A stretch of 64,000 nt of DNA. Origin: Flammula alnicola. Its lineage: Eukaryota > Basidiomycota > Agaricomycetes > Agaricales > Strophariaceae. Below are positions 53,290-64,000 of this stretch, in pieces. The stretch covers positions 124,001-188,000 of the forward strand of contig JADNRV010000059.1 of assembly GCA_015499995.1 (NCBI GenBank). Direction: 5' to 3'. Under the pieces are notes generated by a model. That model was not told the DNA's origin, ran no database searches, and saw only the letters and a list, made by a program, of their open reading frames with translations. Position 1 is the first letter of the stretch, and each line of letters begins with the position of its first letter. The position numbers and the translations under genes are program-made.

Positions 53290-53880
53290 ATGTGAACCGG
53301 AGGTGGCTGAATGAATTCAGGTGTTGAGGATGCAATACTCGGGGATGAAGATCATCATCAGTCGAGACAAGCTAAATAAGATCCAGGGCATGCAACACAA
53401 ACTCGTCGCATTTGAAGCTTTCCTCGACAAATGCCCCCCTGGCAAGGCAAAGTCGTCCTCATCCAAATCACTCTACAGACCTCTAAGCCCAATGAGGCCA
53501 CTGCAGATGACATCACTAACATTGTCTTGCACATCAACTCGCATTTTTCTATGCTCACTTATCAGCCTGTCATGTTTCTGCACATGCAGGATCTAATGTT
53601 TAGTCAGTATTTGGCACTACTGACTGTGGCAGATGCATTTATTATGACAAGCTTGAGGGAGAGTATGGCATTGCACATGCATGAGTTTGTGGAGTGTCAG
53701 GAGGGAAGCTATAGGCCATTGATCTTGAGTGAGGTGGGTTTGCTTTTCTTGTCTTAATTTCTTTCATATTGTGTATTTACTGTTGTGTAGTTTATAGGCA
53801 GCTACAGCTACAGCAGTTTTGTGGCAGGCGCCATCTTTCGTGAGTGGGCTATGAAATGGCTGACTCATGGGGGTTGTTGT
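53290..53880 (+). pseudogene. Captured fragment of trehalose-6-phosphate synthase (GT20)
   Basis: Plus-strand frame SGMKIIISRDKLNKIQGMQH with KLVAFEAFLDK, then WQGKVVLIQITLQTSKPNEA, DITNIVLHINSHFSMLTYQP, SQYLALLTVADAFIMTSLRE, HEFVECQEGSYRPLILSE. A GTGGGT...TGTAG intron (about 53734-53798) precedes FIGSYSYSSF and EWAMKW. This is the C-terminal (donor-binding) half of glycosyltransferase 20, which makes trehalose-6-phosphate. The catalytic Arg-Lys region and N-terminus are absent, and the expected NPWD end is replaced by minisatellite sequence. The intron is kept, so capture was at DNA level. It starts abruptly next to the Gypsy gag remnant. Confidence 0.8.
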
Positions 53881-53934
53881 GCACTGCAAGCATCATTGGG
53901 TGGACTTACAGAGTTGAGGAGGGGCTGTGGATTG

Positions 53935-54275
53935 CAGGTGCATCAACGATGACACCACAATGCCCCGGGTGCAATGACAATGAAAACAATGAAGATACCA
54001 TGACACCGCAATGGTGGGTGCTTCGATGCCGATGCCACGATGCTGCAGGTGCAATAACAACAATGCCATGATGCTGTTTCAATATCATGATGAAGGCCAG
54101 GTGCATCAACAATGACATCACAATGCTGTGGCTAGTAGCTACAATGGTGATGCCACGATGCAGCAGGTGCAACAATGATGATGTCGCAGCTGCGGGTACA
54201 ATAATGATGAAGCCACAATAGTGTGGGTGCATCAATGATGACATAATGATGCTGCAATGGTGGGTGCAATGATGA
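53935..54275 (+). repeat. Degenerate GTGCA-ATGATGAC minisatellite
   Basis: Imperfect units of about 25-35 bp such as GGTGCATCAACGATGACACC, GGTGCAATGACAATG and GGTGCATCAACAATGACATC, about ten in all. The same kind of unit opens both R2 repeats (27440-27560, inverted sense, and 44760-44830). Confidence 0.7.
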
Positions 54276-54541
54276 TGACACCAAGTTGGACATGTCGAGA
54301 TGAATGATGACTAGGTCCTCAGAGTAAATAGTTAAACACTTTGGTAATATAATTTTACATTATGTAGCTATAAAATGAATTATATTTGGAAAAAGCCACC
54401 TAGATTTTTAGACTGCTCTGAAAGTGTCATAGGATATATTAAAATTGATGAAACTTTCTGGAAAGTCTCCTGGCATTGCAGGAGTGTCCCAGGGCAATGC
54501 TCTAGTAGTATGTCTTCCAGCTGAAATTTCCTAGGATGACG

Positions 54542-54567
54542 TGGGGCAAAAGTGTTTTTTCCTGATG
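54542..54567 (-). repeat. Isolated end of a second CATCAGG-type TIR element
   Basis: TGGGGCAAAAGTG...CCTGATG matches the right end of the 41046-48736 element with one extra T, and its subterminal TCCTAGGATGACG is closer to the left end. The matching opposite end was not found, so the copy is truncated or rearranged; it may have carried the trehalose-synthase fragment. Confidence 0.65.
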
Positions 54568-54656
54568 TACATAGATGCAATGACGACATTATAGAGACTT
54601 CATAAGCATTTGTGCATGAGCAGCAGCTTGTGAAGTACATTTTCCATGTGCTTTCA

Positions 54657-55482
54657 CTTGATTATGCCTTTTTGGATGGATTAGGAGTTCAGATCATCCT
54701 CAGCTTGGCTAACTTAAGCACCTAAGACTTATCCCTCCTTGACCGTGTGGTATACAGGCTTCGTGACCTTTTATTTTCATTGATATCTTGTCCTGTCATT
54801 GGCTATTGACTGACTGGAGCATAGACATGCCTACGTCTCATCAGAGATGCTCAGGCAAACCACACCCATTCTGTCCATGATAATACTTGTGATTAGGGTT
54901 GTAACCCTTCCTCCTCTGTATCTGGTACCTTGGTACCCTTAGCTTGCATCTGGGATCTCACTATGTCAGGTTATGCACTCAGGAAATCTTCCTGTAACCA
55001 ATTATTACCTGATATGGTATGTGTTCCCAATTAGATACCCTTTTGATCGGAGCTTCTGATCAGCATTGCTACAGGCATGTCTATGGGCATCTGCTTTACC
55101 CTGCTGCTCCACTGTCCTCGGTGCTTTCAGCAATGTCATGCAACCTGTTTTGTAGTGTGCCTAGATGTCCATTCTTTAATCTAGAGATCTGTGCCCTCTC
55201 TGTATAGGCTGGATGGTTAAGATATTACTGAAATGCACCTATTTCCATACACTTCATTAGATGTATTGACTAGTATCTCAATAGTTACTAATGATAATGT
55301 CTTTATTAAACCACGCCTTCCTCGTTATCTTGCATAGTTTCCTCTAGTCCTTAGTAGTCTTGTCATTGTAATGTCTGGACTTGTAACATTTAGACTACAG
55401 TATAAGCTTTACTCAGTGCTAAAAATAGCCCAGGTAAGAAGAATAGTAGTCTGTTCAGAGCTAGCCACTCGCAGTCTCTTCA
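54657..55482 (+). repeat. LTR family U fragment (plus orientation), CpG-depleted
   Basis: Reverse complement of about 42969-43800 of the best copy; ends GCAGTCTCTTCA at 55482. Nearly every CpG of the other copies is TpG or CpA here, marking an old copy decayed by C-to-T transitions. Confidence 0.75.
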
Positions 55483-58400
55483 ATGGGGAAACAGTGCTGG
55501 TACAGATGAAATTGCTGTTGCTAGATTTGATGTGATGGCAGACATGGCAAAGGAAACTGAAGCTGCTGGGATTGAAGATGACGATGATGATGCATCAGAA
55601 GAAAAACTGAATGAAGGGGTATTTGATCTCAGTGGGGTTGCATTTGAGCCCGAAGCAGCTGATAAAAGGAGATGGGGCTTGGTGTTACAGGATAAGAAGT
55701 ACTAGTTGCCACGCTGGTATCACCGCATGCAGGGAAAGTTGAAGGACATGTCGATAGACAGTAAGGGCCAGATTCAGGTGAAAATTCATAGTTGTAACTT
55801 GGGGATGTCGCAAAACCCCAGAGAACCTGAGACATATAGCAGGGGTGTGGTAAACCTTCTGAATCTAGAATAGGTCCATTAATGCTAATGTACACTACTA
55901 TCAAGACAGTAAGAAAAGATTTAAACAAGAATTAATTTTGACTTACAAACTAAGTGTTGGCAATATTGTCAAAGGTGATGAAAATTTGTCGGTTACATGA
56001 GCAAGTTGCCGAGGATCATATTGGAGATTTTTCATAGGCAGGAGAGTTGAAAAGTTTATATACTGTCTATTCATGCTGTTGTTTCCTCTTTGGAGAACTT
56101 TCCAGAAGGGGTTCTCACTATTCTGGATAACAGGATGCACCAGAAAGTTTGGAACCTGCAGGCAATTATCGGAAATGATAGAACAAATAATTCGATGAAT
56201 TTGCTGGAAAATTGTGAGATTAAAAGGGTTGAGTTGGAGGTTGATTTGTCTTGAGGAGATTATGTGATTTAAGTGTAGAGAAAAAGCCATGCAGTTTAAT
56301 GTGAGGGAGCTGGAGTCGTGGTGGATTATCTTCAAAGTCAGCTGTTGCACTGTCTTCAGTTGGCTGGAAAGATGTCAGAAAAGTATATACCACTACTGTG
56401 TGTGACCCTGAAGTTGGCCAACCTGTGAAGTTGGTCATTTGGCCTGTAGCATGAGTCCCTCTTTGATTGTTCAAAAAGAATTTTGCATATCCAACATTTA
56501 GATGCCCTACGCGTTCATTTTTCCACTTGAAATGAAAACTTCTACCGATGTGCAGATATAGTGAAAATGTCTGTGTGAAATCAAGCCCAAATTAAGATGC
56601 CACCAACCCTGCCCATCCGAAGTGTCTTTCTTGGTCAAACTTATTGCATTCATATATTTTTACTGTTTCTTATCTATACAATGACTCAATGAAAGTTTTT
56701 GAGGCCCAACCTGCCTCCCTTTTCTGAAAAATTTAAATTGCAGTTGAGGCCAAGTCGAGGTATTAATTTAAACCACACTGACCCATGAGAACTCCACTCA
56801 TGCCATGACAGATCTGCTCAATGGTTTTCTGAGATGTAAAGTGCAATAGGCTTTGTATATCAATTAGTTATATCAGTATATTTTACTTATTTTTTTCAAG
56901 ATTTTTCAGGACCAAGAATTGCTTTTACTGGTGAAGATCCTTACATGTATTTACAGTAGTCAAAAAGGTGAAATAAAATTACGAGCAAGAAACATAATAT
57001 TTTAGCAGAGAGCCAGGGTAGTTATTTAAAAGAGCATATATTTCCTATAGAGCAAGTGTTTATTGGACAGAATAGTGATTTTTGATGAATACAGGCAATG
57101 AAGGATGCGTACAGTGCATCTACCCAGGATTTTGGCCAGCCAACACGACCCTGTTGCTGTCCATTTCAGGGCTGGCCAACTAAATGCCATATCTAGCACT
57201 CCTTCCAAAAAAAAAATTCACTGTGAACGTTCAATGAAGGATAAAAGTATGAGGGCTCAGGAGTTGATAGTTGAGATATATATCTAAATTATCACATAGT
57301 TTATATAAGTGTAGGTAATATATAACTTGAGAAACTTGTTGTGCAACCTGAAATGGCCAAGTTCAGGGTCACATACAGTAATTGATTTTAGAACTTACAG
57401 GGTACGGAAGGAGGTATAGTTGAAAGCAAGTCAGGACAGCAGGTGGCATCATCTGGTTGGTGGCACCAGTATTTTGATAAGGTCGTGGTCATCTAGAACC
57501 ATGTTGAACATTAATTCTTCATGTTGGGTTGCCTGGTTGTGTAAAGAGAGAAGGAAAAGCAGTCTGAGGAGGTTGCATCTGAATGGTTTGCTGTACTATT
57601 GGAGTTTGCCATGAAGCAGTCTGAGATGGTTGAAAATTTGGTGGTGGGACCCATGGAGTAGCAGCTGGCATTGCAGGTGCATAATAGGGAACTGCAAGAG
57701 AGGTTGGTTGTGCAGTGGAACTGGGCGTACTCTGTGTCAAAAATGCTGTATTGCTAGTAGTCTGAGTTCTACAAACTGTGTTAGTCTCGTAGAGTCCTAA
57801 TATTCTTTAAAATCACAGAAAAGTACTTACTGCATAGCTCCTGGTGGAGAAAGCAGATGGTGCTCAATAAAACTCCTTCTACATGTGCACTCATGTTCAG
57901 CTGCAGAAAACAGAAGAAGGTGATACATGTCCTGTAAAAACTGGTTATCATCAATTTATTATACGGATCACAGGAACTGACTTTATGTGTGTAGGCAATG
58001 TAGCCGTTATTGCTTTCACTGCGACAGGGTATATCAGGTGCTGGAATTAAATGTGCTGGCTCTGGATGCATGCAATAATACAGGGGCTAATATGGACCAT
58101 GTCCAGAAGCACCAGGTGGTGCTTGAAATACACCAGGCTGTGCCTGGAATCCATAGCACCTGCAGGTTTGGCATCTTCTATGAGCAAGAGTTGACATGAT
58201 TTTATGTGTTTATGTGTAGGGGTGAGTGTAGTAGATGAGGAAAAGAGCCAGCTCATGCACTGCAAAAAAAACCAAGGTTAATAATAGACTGGCAAGGCTT
58301 CTACATCATGGACTGCCATGATCAGACAGAATATTTCCATATTAGAGATTTTATATAACTAGCCAAGACTCGAAAGTTCATTTTGGTGGCTGGAATTGTG

Positions 58401-58804
58401 TGTGTTGACCATGTGATGCTGTTAATTTACAGAAATCCTTTTTTTTTTTTGACGAGACAGAAAATATAAGGATGGAAATTGAAATTATTCTGGATTTTGA
58501 AGGAAAAATGCAAGAATGCCTGAATATTTTCCAGCTTTTGATGAACAATTTCGTGCTATTGAGATTGTTTGGACTTAAACAGCAAACAATCATTTTGTCC
58601 AAAGGTGTCCCTCATAGTGCTATGATCAGGCTGGTCCAGCTTTAGCCACCACCACCTTTTTATGGTCATATATAGGCATAAATAAGCATTTCTCAATTGC
58701 TCTCTCTTAGAAGCATCCTGGAGCCATGACTGTCATGTACAAGATGCAAGCATTTTTTGTGCTATAGGCTGCTGTTTGTGATGTTTTCTGAGTCATTAAA
58801 AATA
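55483..58804. other. Decayed mobile-element sequence without an assignable gene
   Basis: A plus-strand reading at 55490-55706 (GIEDDDDDASEEKLNEGVFD, LSGVAFEPEAADKRRWGLVL) is a short acidic ORF remnant. Minus-strand Pro/Gln-rich text at 57519-57740 (PYYAPAMPAATPWVPPPNFQ) and about 57950-58150 (MHPEPAHLIPAPDIPCRSES) may be pieces of one Pro-rich ORF. No catalytic motif and no repeats with defined ends are seen. Confidence 0.3.
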
Positions 58805-60109
58805 TTATAAAGTAGCAAAATCTTTTACCACAATATTTACTTGTAAAACATGGATATTAAAATTCCTGATAAAATACATGTAAATGTGATCAAATACAAG
58901 TATTAATAATTGGTAAAATCTTTTACTACAGTGTTGACTAGTCAAATGTAGTAGTAAAATATGGCTGCAAAAATTGTTTATCAAATATACATAAATGTTA
59001 TTAAAAACATACTTTATATTAGTAAAACATGGGTATAGAAATCATTGATAAAATATATTTGAATATTATTATTAAAACCTTTACCATCTATGTATACTGG
59101 ATAAATATAGTAGTAAAATATGGCTGTAAAATACATTGATAAAATATATGTAAAGCATGGATATTAAAATCCTTGGTAAAATCCAAGTACAAATTACTAA
59201 TTGGTAAAATCTCTTACTCCAGTATTGACTAGTCAAATATAGTAGTAAAATATAGCAGTAAAAATCATTTATAAAATATACAGAAATGTTATTAAAAACA
59301 AACTTTATATTAGTAAAACATGGCTATAGAACTCATTGATAAAATAAATGTGAATATTATTAGTAAAACCTTTACCATCTATATATACTGAATAAATATA
59401 GTAGTAAAATATGGCTGTAAAATACATTGATAAAATATATATAAATGTGTTATGTGTCATTGTCCCTCTTATCTTTTAATCTCTATATAAAATACTTCAA
59501 GAGTTGTGCTAAGGCAGCAACTGATATATATTTATTTTTTTGTGTGGGCTTTGTAACAGACTAGGTCCTCAGTAATTGGTGAGTTTTTCAAGAAGTAATG
59601 AACTCTAGATCCAAGTTATATTGAAAGGTGCCATAACTTCATAACACTAATTCTATATCCTGTATATATGTGAGCATATACAAAAAAATAAATACATGTC
59701 AGTTGCTACCTTGACACAACCCTTAAAGCATTCCATATAGAGATTAAAAGATAAGAAGGACAATGTCACATAACACATTTATATATATTTTATCAATGTA
59801 TTCTACAGCCATATTTTACTACTATATTTATCCAGTATACAGATGGTAAAGGTTTTACTAATAATATTCACATTTATTTTATCAATGAGTTCTATAGCCA
59901 TGTTTTACTAATATAAAGTTTGTTTTTAATAATATTTCTGTATATTTTATAAATGATTTTTACAGCCATATTTTACTATTATATTTGACTAGTCAACACT
60001 GTAGTAAAAGATTTTACCAATTAGTAATTTGTACTTGTATTGTACCAGGGATTTTAATATCCATGCTTTACAAGCAAATATTGTGGTAAAAGATTTTGCT
60101 ACTTTATAA
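58805..60109. mobile_element. 1.3-kb AT-rich foldback element with 0.4-0.75-kb arms
   Basis: Outer ends TTATAAAGTAGCAAAATCTT (58805) and its inverted complement (ending 60109). The right arm (about 59690-60109) is the inverse of 59150-59560. The left side additionally holds a tandem copy of the same unit (58812-59150), so the arrangement is A-A'-spacer-A(inverted). Recurrent TAGTAAAATATGGCTGTAAA and CATTGATAAAATATAT motifs run throughout. There is no ORF. It is a foldback/MITE-type structure able to form a very long hairpin. Confidence 0.85.
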
Positions 60110-61243
60110 ACAGTGCATCTGTTATAATCCATACTTTTTTTCTATACTGTCCAGTCTATGCACACTTCACTTCCATCATTTTATCTATTATTTGCTTAAA
60201 TAGGCTTCTACATTATTCACTTCACTTCTATCTGTTTTACCTACATTTGTTTCACTGATGTTGTTTCACTTTTATCCATCTTTGATATATTTGTACAGCC
60301 TTGTGCAGTCAAGGTGTATTCTTGATTTATTATTTACTATATAAACTTCAAGTAGTACCAAAGATGTTCTTTAGCTAGTTCTTGAAAAGCATACTTCTTC
60401 AATACTTCTCTTGACCTCTCTGAGTGTTTGTGCATATTTTGAAAAACTTCAAAACTCAAACTACATTCTTAAAACTGACTTAGGCATCATTTGTTTTTAC
60501 AGACTTATTGTTACTTGCTAGTTATAACAAAAGAACTAGCTAACTTTTATAACTGCTTATTGTTCAACAAGTAGTCACTCCAAACCTTTGAATGCTAAAT
60601 AAACAGCTTGTGGAGCCCACTGCCCTGACATGAGAAAAAATCTTCTATTATAATTTGCAAGCATTATCATGCAGTGTCAGGAATTTTGGATAATTTTCAA
60701 TGAAGAAGATAATTAACTCATATTAACATGAAGTTTCACTATTTTTCAGAGTGGAGATATACATTGTAATTGGCATAATTTACAATAATATCTCAGACTT
60801 CTGTGCTGCTCTAGAGATGGGAAAGATAATGACAAAAATTAATATATATTATAGTAAGGATGATGGTCCTTGAAAGAATTATGGTAAAATATGTCACATT
60901 CCTCCAGGACATTGTCAGAGGTCTATGAATGGATTTCAGCCACATTCCGCTTCTATTTCAGGAAGACATGTGTACTGCCCCAGATGAGACTAACAAGAAC
61001 AATCAATGCTAATTTTTCTACATTTGCAATATTATTTAAAACTTTGTACATCTTTAAGTTGGGGTTAGGATTGATTGTAAAGCATGAAAATCATTTTATG
61101 TAGACAAGATAGACTTTAAATGACTATCAGAAACTAAGAAAATGATCTAAACTTATCAACTGGCATTTCTATTAATGTGCTTGCATCAAAATGTTAACTA
61201 GGCCTTTTAAAATTTTTACATACTACTAACTGATAAACAATCT
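60110..61243. other. AT-rich spacer; nothing recognised
   Basis: Very AT-rich sequence between the foldback element and the Gypsy B fragment. The short ORF at 60891-61103 (+) has no family character. Confidence 0.3.
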
Positions 61244-62242
61244 TCATCCTGATGAACAATCTTCATCCAAAAACTCATGTTCCATATAAGCAAGTATGAT
61301 ATCACCATCAAAGTCCCCTTCAATCTCCAAGAAGGCTGTATCATAGCCTTCAAGGTTATCATCCATTGTATCCAGATCCTGGGTCAGTTCTGTTGCTTTA
61401 TTGAAAGCAAGAGGGAGGTCCATTACTGATATAGGAGTTAACTTTTCATATGGTAATTCCATGTCCAGTTTGGGTTTTGATAATTTCAGCAGGCCTTTCT
61501 TGAAAACCTTTCAAAGTAGCTTACAGAGAGTGTTACTCATCATTGCACTTTGCCAGGTTAAGATTTCTTTATGCCAGTTTATGTCTGGGTTGTGTTTCCT
61601 GAACCATGGTAAGCCAAGGATAATTTTCTGTTTACCTAGTTCAGTGATCATAAAGATTATCCATTTTGTTTGTCCATTTACAGTTAAGTCCTTTTCAATA
61701 AAGTGAGTAATGGATCCTTTCATAGATCCTTTCTTGTTTAAGGTTTCATCCATATTTTTTACTGGAATTAATTGGTCAAGTTTTTGGAGTTTCAGACTGT
61801 TGTCTTGAGCATGGTATGCTACTGGCTCTGGTGTCAAGAAGGATGGAGGTGTCAATAATTCTCTTATTCTGACTTTCACTCTAGAGGAAAATAGGTATAT
61901 GCATAGATTGTTTCTCAATGTGAGCTACTAGTACAGAATGTAAAGAGAAAATGGGTGATGCATGCATTGGGATGAATTGCCATTTCAAAAATCCTTCAAC
62001 TTCTTGTCTTTCTTTATGTCTTCTTCATCATAGTTGGCCAACTACTTTAATTCATCCTGATCAAACTGTGCTGTCAAGGTGCAGATCTGACTGTACACTT
62101 CTCTTGTAGAGGGCTTCTGGTTTGTGGATTTGCCTTTGTCGTAGAACTTGCTAGGTCCCAAGGTCTGGTTGGCCTTCTTCTTTGGGCAATCACAGAATAT
62201 ATAGCCTCTTTGTTTGCAAAAGAAACAAGCACCATAATGCAT
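61244..62242 (-). pseudogene. Ty3/Gypsy element B: gag zinc knuckle and protease
   Basis: Minus-strand gag tail with a CCHC knuckle, CFFCKQRGYIFCDCPKKK (about 62225-62170; the His position is changed), then QICTLTAQFDQDELK. After a gap, a protease-type region at 61918-61511 (IPVKNMDETLNKKGSMKGSI, KWIIFMITELGKQKIILGLP, WFRKHNPDINWHKEILTW) and an acidic linker at 61462-61244. The ILGLPW(L/F)..HNP.I(D/N)W signature is typical of Tf/chromovirus-type Gypsy proteases. RT and integrase are missing. It differs from elements A and C. Confidence 0.7.
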
Positions 62243-62347
62243 TAAGTCATTTCATCCATCCAAGGACATTGCATCTACATCCATAGTGTTCAGGTCTTTG
62301 TACTGAGAGCAATAGGTTTGTCTCTGGTAAAGATGCTTAGTATGGGG

Positions 62348-62465
62348 TGTGTGTGAACTACTAGTCAATCAAGTAGTCACTTTTAATAGACCTTGTAATG
62401 TCTACCAAAGGAATGCTATCAAGCCTGACTTGCTCCACTTTTAATTACAAGTCCTATTTATAGGA
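62348..62465 (+). repeat. LTR family U, short 5' fragment with polypurine-like lead
   Basis: TGTGTGTGAACTACTAG starts at 62348 after AAAGATGCTTAGTATGGGG. It matches the first 115 bp of the family in plus orientation, then stops. Confidence 0.65.
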
Positions 62466-62997
62466 GTCGTTCTTTTTACCCAACCCTCCGCAGAAAAAAA
62501 TGTTACGCTTGGAATACCGCAGGAACAACCTTCCTATTTTGGAATGATGGAATGATGCCATCTATATATTTGTAATCGATTTTGATGTATAATCAATTTT
62601 GATTTATAATCAATTTTGATGCAGTGGCTGCTTTTCGGTGTCGATTCTCATGGACGTGCGAAGATCATGTGAAATGTTATGGTTTTATCATTATAATCAT
62701 ATAACGTACATATATATGTTACAGTACTTTTTTCTTCTTCTTTTTTTTTGTTCGTTACATCTGAAATTATATAATTACAAAGTTGGCTTGTGGTATCAAT
62801 GGCGGGAGGGTGCATGCAGTTACTGAGTTAGCAGGCAGGAGGGCAAGAGTGATGGTACGGATGCGAGCCGAATGATGGTGTGTGTTTATTTTTAGATCTC
62901 CATCGTCATTGCTCGGATGTGGTCGGACATCGATATGCTTTTGCCCGACGCAGTCGGGCATTTATATCTGATTCGAATTCTCCGCGCTGAAGAGACC
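62466..62997. other. Spacer between LTR fragments
   Basis: Contains three near-copies of AATCAATTTTGAT-type sequence at about 62570-62622 and an inverted pair TGCCCGACGCAGTCGGGCA (62941-62960, perfect 8-bp stem). It ends directly at the LTR copy at 62998. No gene. Confidence 0.4.
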
Positions 62998-64000
62998 GCG
63001 AGCGGCTAGCTCTGAACGGAATACTATTCTCCTTACCTGAGCTATTTTTAGCACTTAGTAAAGCTTACAATGTAGTCTAAATGTTACAAGTCCAGACATT
63101 ACAATGACAAGACTACTAAGGACTAGAGGAAACTATGCAAGATAACGAGGAATGCGCGGTTTAATAATGACATTATCATTAGTAACTATTGAGATAACAG
63201 TCAATACATCTAATGAAGTGTACGGAATAGGCGCCTTTCAGTAATATCTTAACCATCCGGCCTATACAGCGAGGGCGCGGATCTCTAGATTAGAAAGAAC
63301 GGACATCTAGGCACACTACAGGACAGGTCACGTGACATTGCCGAAGGCACCGAGGACAGTGGAGCAGCGGGGTAAAGCAGACGCCCATAGACGCGCCTGT
63401 AGCAACGCCGATCAAAGCTCGGATCAAAGGGATACCAAATTGGGAACACATACCATATCGGGTAATAACTTGGTACAGGAAGATTTCCGGGGTGCATAAC
63501 TCGACACAGCGAGATCCCAGATGCACGCCGAGAGTACCAGAGTATCGGGTACGGAGGACGAAGGGTTACAACCCTAATCACGAGGATTATCACAGACAGA
63601 ACGGGTGAGGATTGCCCGAGCGTCTCCGACGAGATGTAAGCGCGTCTATGCTCCGGTCAGTCGATAGCCAATGACAAGACAAGATACCAATGAAAACGAA
63701 AGGTCACGAGCCTGTCTACCACGCGGTCGAGGAGGAGTAAGTCTTGGGCGCTTAAGTTAGCCGAGCCGACGACGATCTGAGCTCCCGATCCAACCAAAAA
63801 GGCATGATTGAGTGGACGCGCACGGAAACTGTACTCCACAAGGCCGCCGCTCGCGCACAAATGCCCATGAAACCTCTATATTCTCGTCATTGCGTCTATG
63901 TCATAATATATCGTCTCAGTAGTATATAAGCAGCCCTGTAACACTGTAGAAGACAAGCAATTTACCACCCACGAGATACAAGCGCTTAAGAGTTATATCT
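62998..64000 (-). repeat. LTR family U copy running off the window
   Basis: Starts TGAAGAGACCGCGAG (62998) and follows 42969-44000 almost base for base to the window end, including GGACATCTA(A/G)GCACACTACA and GCATGATTGAG(C/T)GGA. It retains most CpGs, so it is one of the younger copies. Short minus-strand ORFs (e.g. 63285-63593) lie wholly inside the LTR and recur at 43297-43611; they are probably not genes. Confidence 0.75.

Noticed and set aside
62941..62960. TGCCCGACGCAGTCGGGCA as a terminator or attachment site
   Set aside because: A short perfect stem only; no flanking feature supports a role in this eukaryotic context.
1..64000. CRISPR arrays, bacterial operons, phage genes
   Set aside because: No regularly spaced repeats with unique spacers; spliceosomal introns throughout show a eukaryotic genome.

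Overview
The window looks like a nuclear contig of a mushroom-forming basidiomycete (Agaricomycetes). The real genes carry many 45-65 nt GT-AG introns with CTAAC/CTGAC-like branch points. The recognisable families are typical of that group: the DHHC palmitoyltransferase AKR1, an SF1 (Upf1/DNA2-like) helicase, a CE9-annotated amidohydrolase, a Crypton-like tyrosine recombinase and several transposase families. Species cannot be named from this sequence.

Layout. Positions 1-16.3 kb are gene-bearing: the tail of an unknown gene (1-210, +), AKR1 (728-3365, -), an SF1 helicase (4688-8177, +), a GC-rich hAT-like MITE with an 8-bp target duplication (8343-8989), a CACGCT-rich repeat with a Helitron-like terminus (about 10.07-11.0 kb), a tyrosine recombinase (11229-12907, +), a platelet-activating-factor acetylhydrolase fragment (about 13.5-14.04 kb, -) and an amidohydrolase with an in-frame stop (14052-16309, -). 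From 19.1 to 21.7 kb, intron-bearing fragments of three unrelated host genes lie head to tail on the minus strand: PMA-type H+-ATPase, type IIC P-ATPase and the spliceosomal helicase Brr2. From 22.0 to 24.1 kb there are low-complexity ORFs with a duplicated exon and a 200-bp near-palindrome.

Positions 24106-33864 form a 9.76-kb DNA transposon with about 83-bp terminal inverted repeats and a perfect 8-bp target duplication (GTGGTGAT). It encodes a large P-element/THAP9-like transposase, now broken by two CGA-to-TGA nonsense changes, a solo LTR in an intron (5-bp duplication GATTA), an hAT-like MITE in an exon (8-bp duplication GCCACACT) and a 3.4-kb block of foreign sequence.

From 33.9 kb to the end no intact host gene is visible. 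The region holds nested and decayed Ty3/Gypsy elements (minus-strand gag/protease/RT), several copies of a 1.75-kb LTR family with strong CpG decay, a PIF/Harbinger fragment, a second TIR element (41046-48736, perfect 25-bp TIRs) that contains an LTR, intron-like cassettes and a tRNA-derived SINE-like unit, a captured trehalose-6-phosphate synthase fragment (53.3-53.9 kb) and a 1.3-kb AT-rich foldback element (58805-60109).

Taken together, this is a host-gene edge running into a transposon graveyard. Nonsense changes of the CGA-to-TGA and CAG-to-TAG type, and CpG loss between LTR copies, suggest methylation- or RIP-like C-to-T decay. The tyrosine recombinase is the one mobile-type gene that still looks intact.
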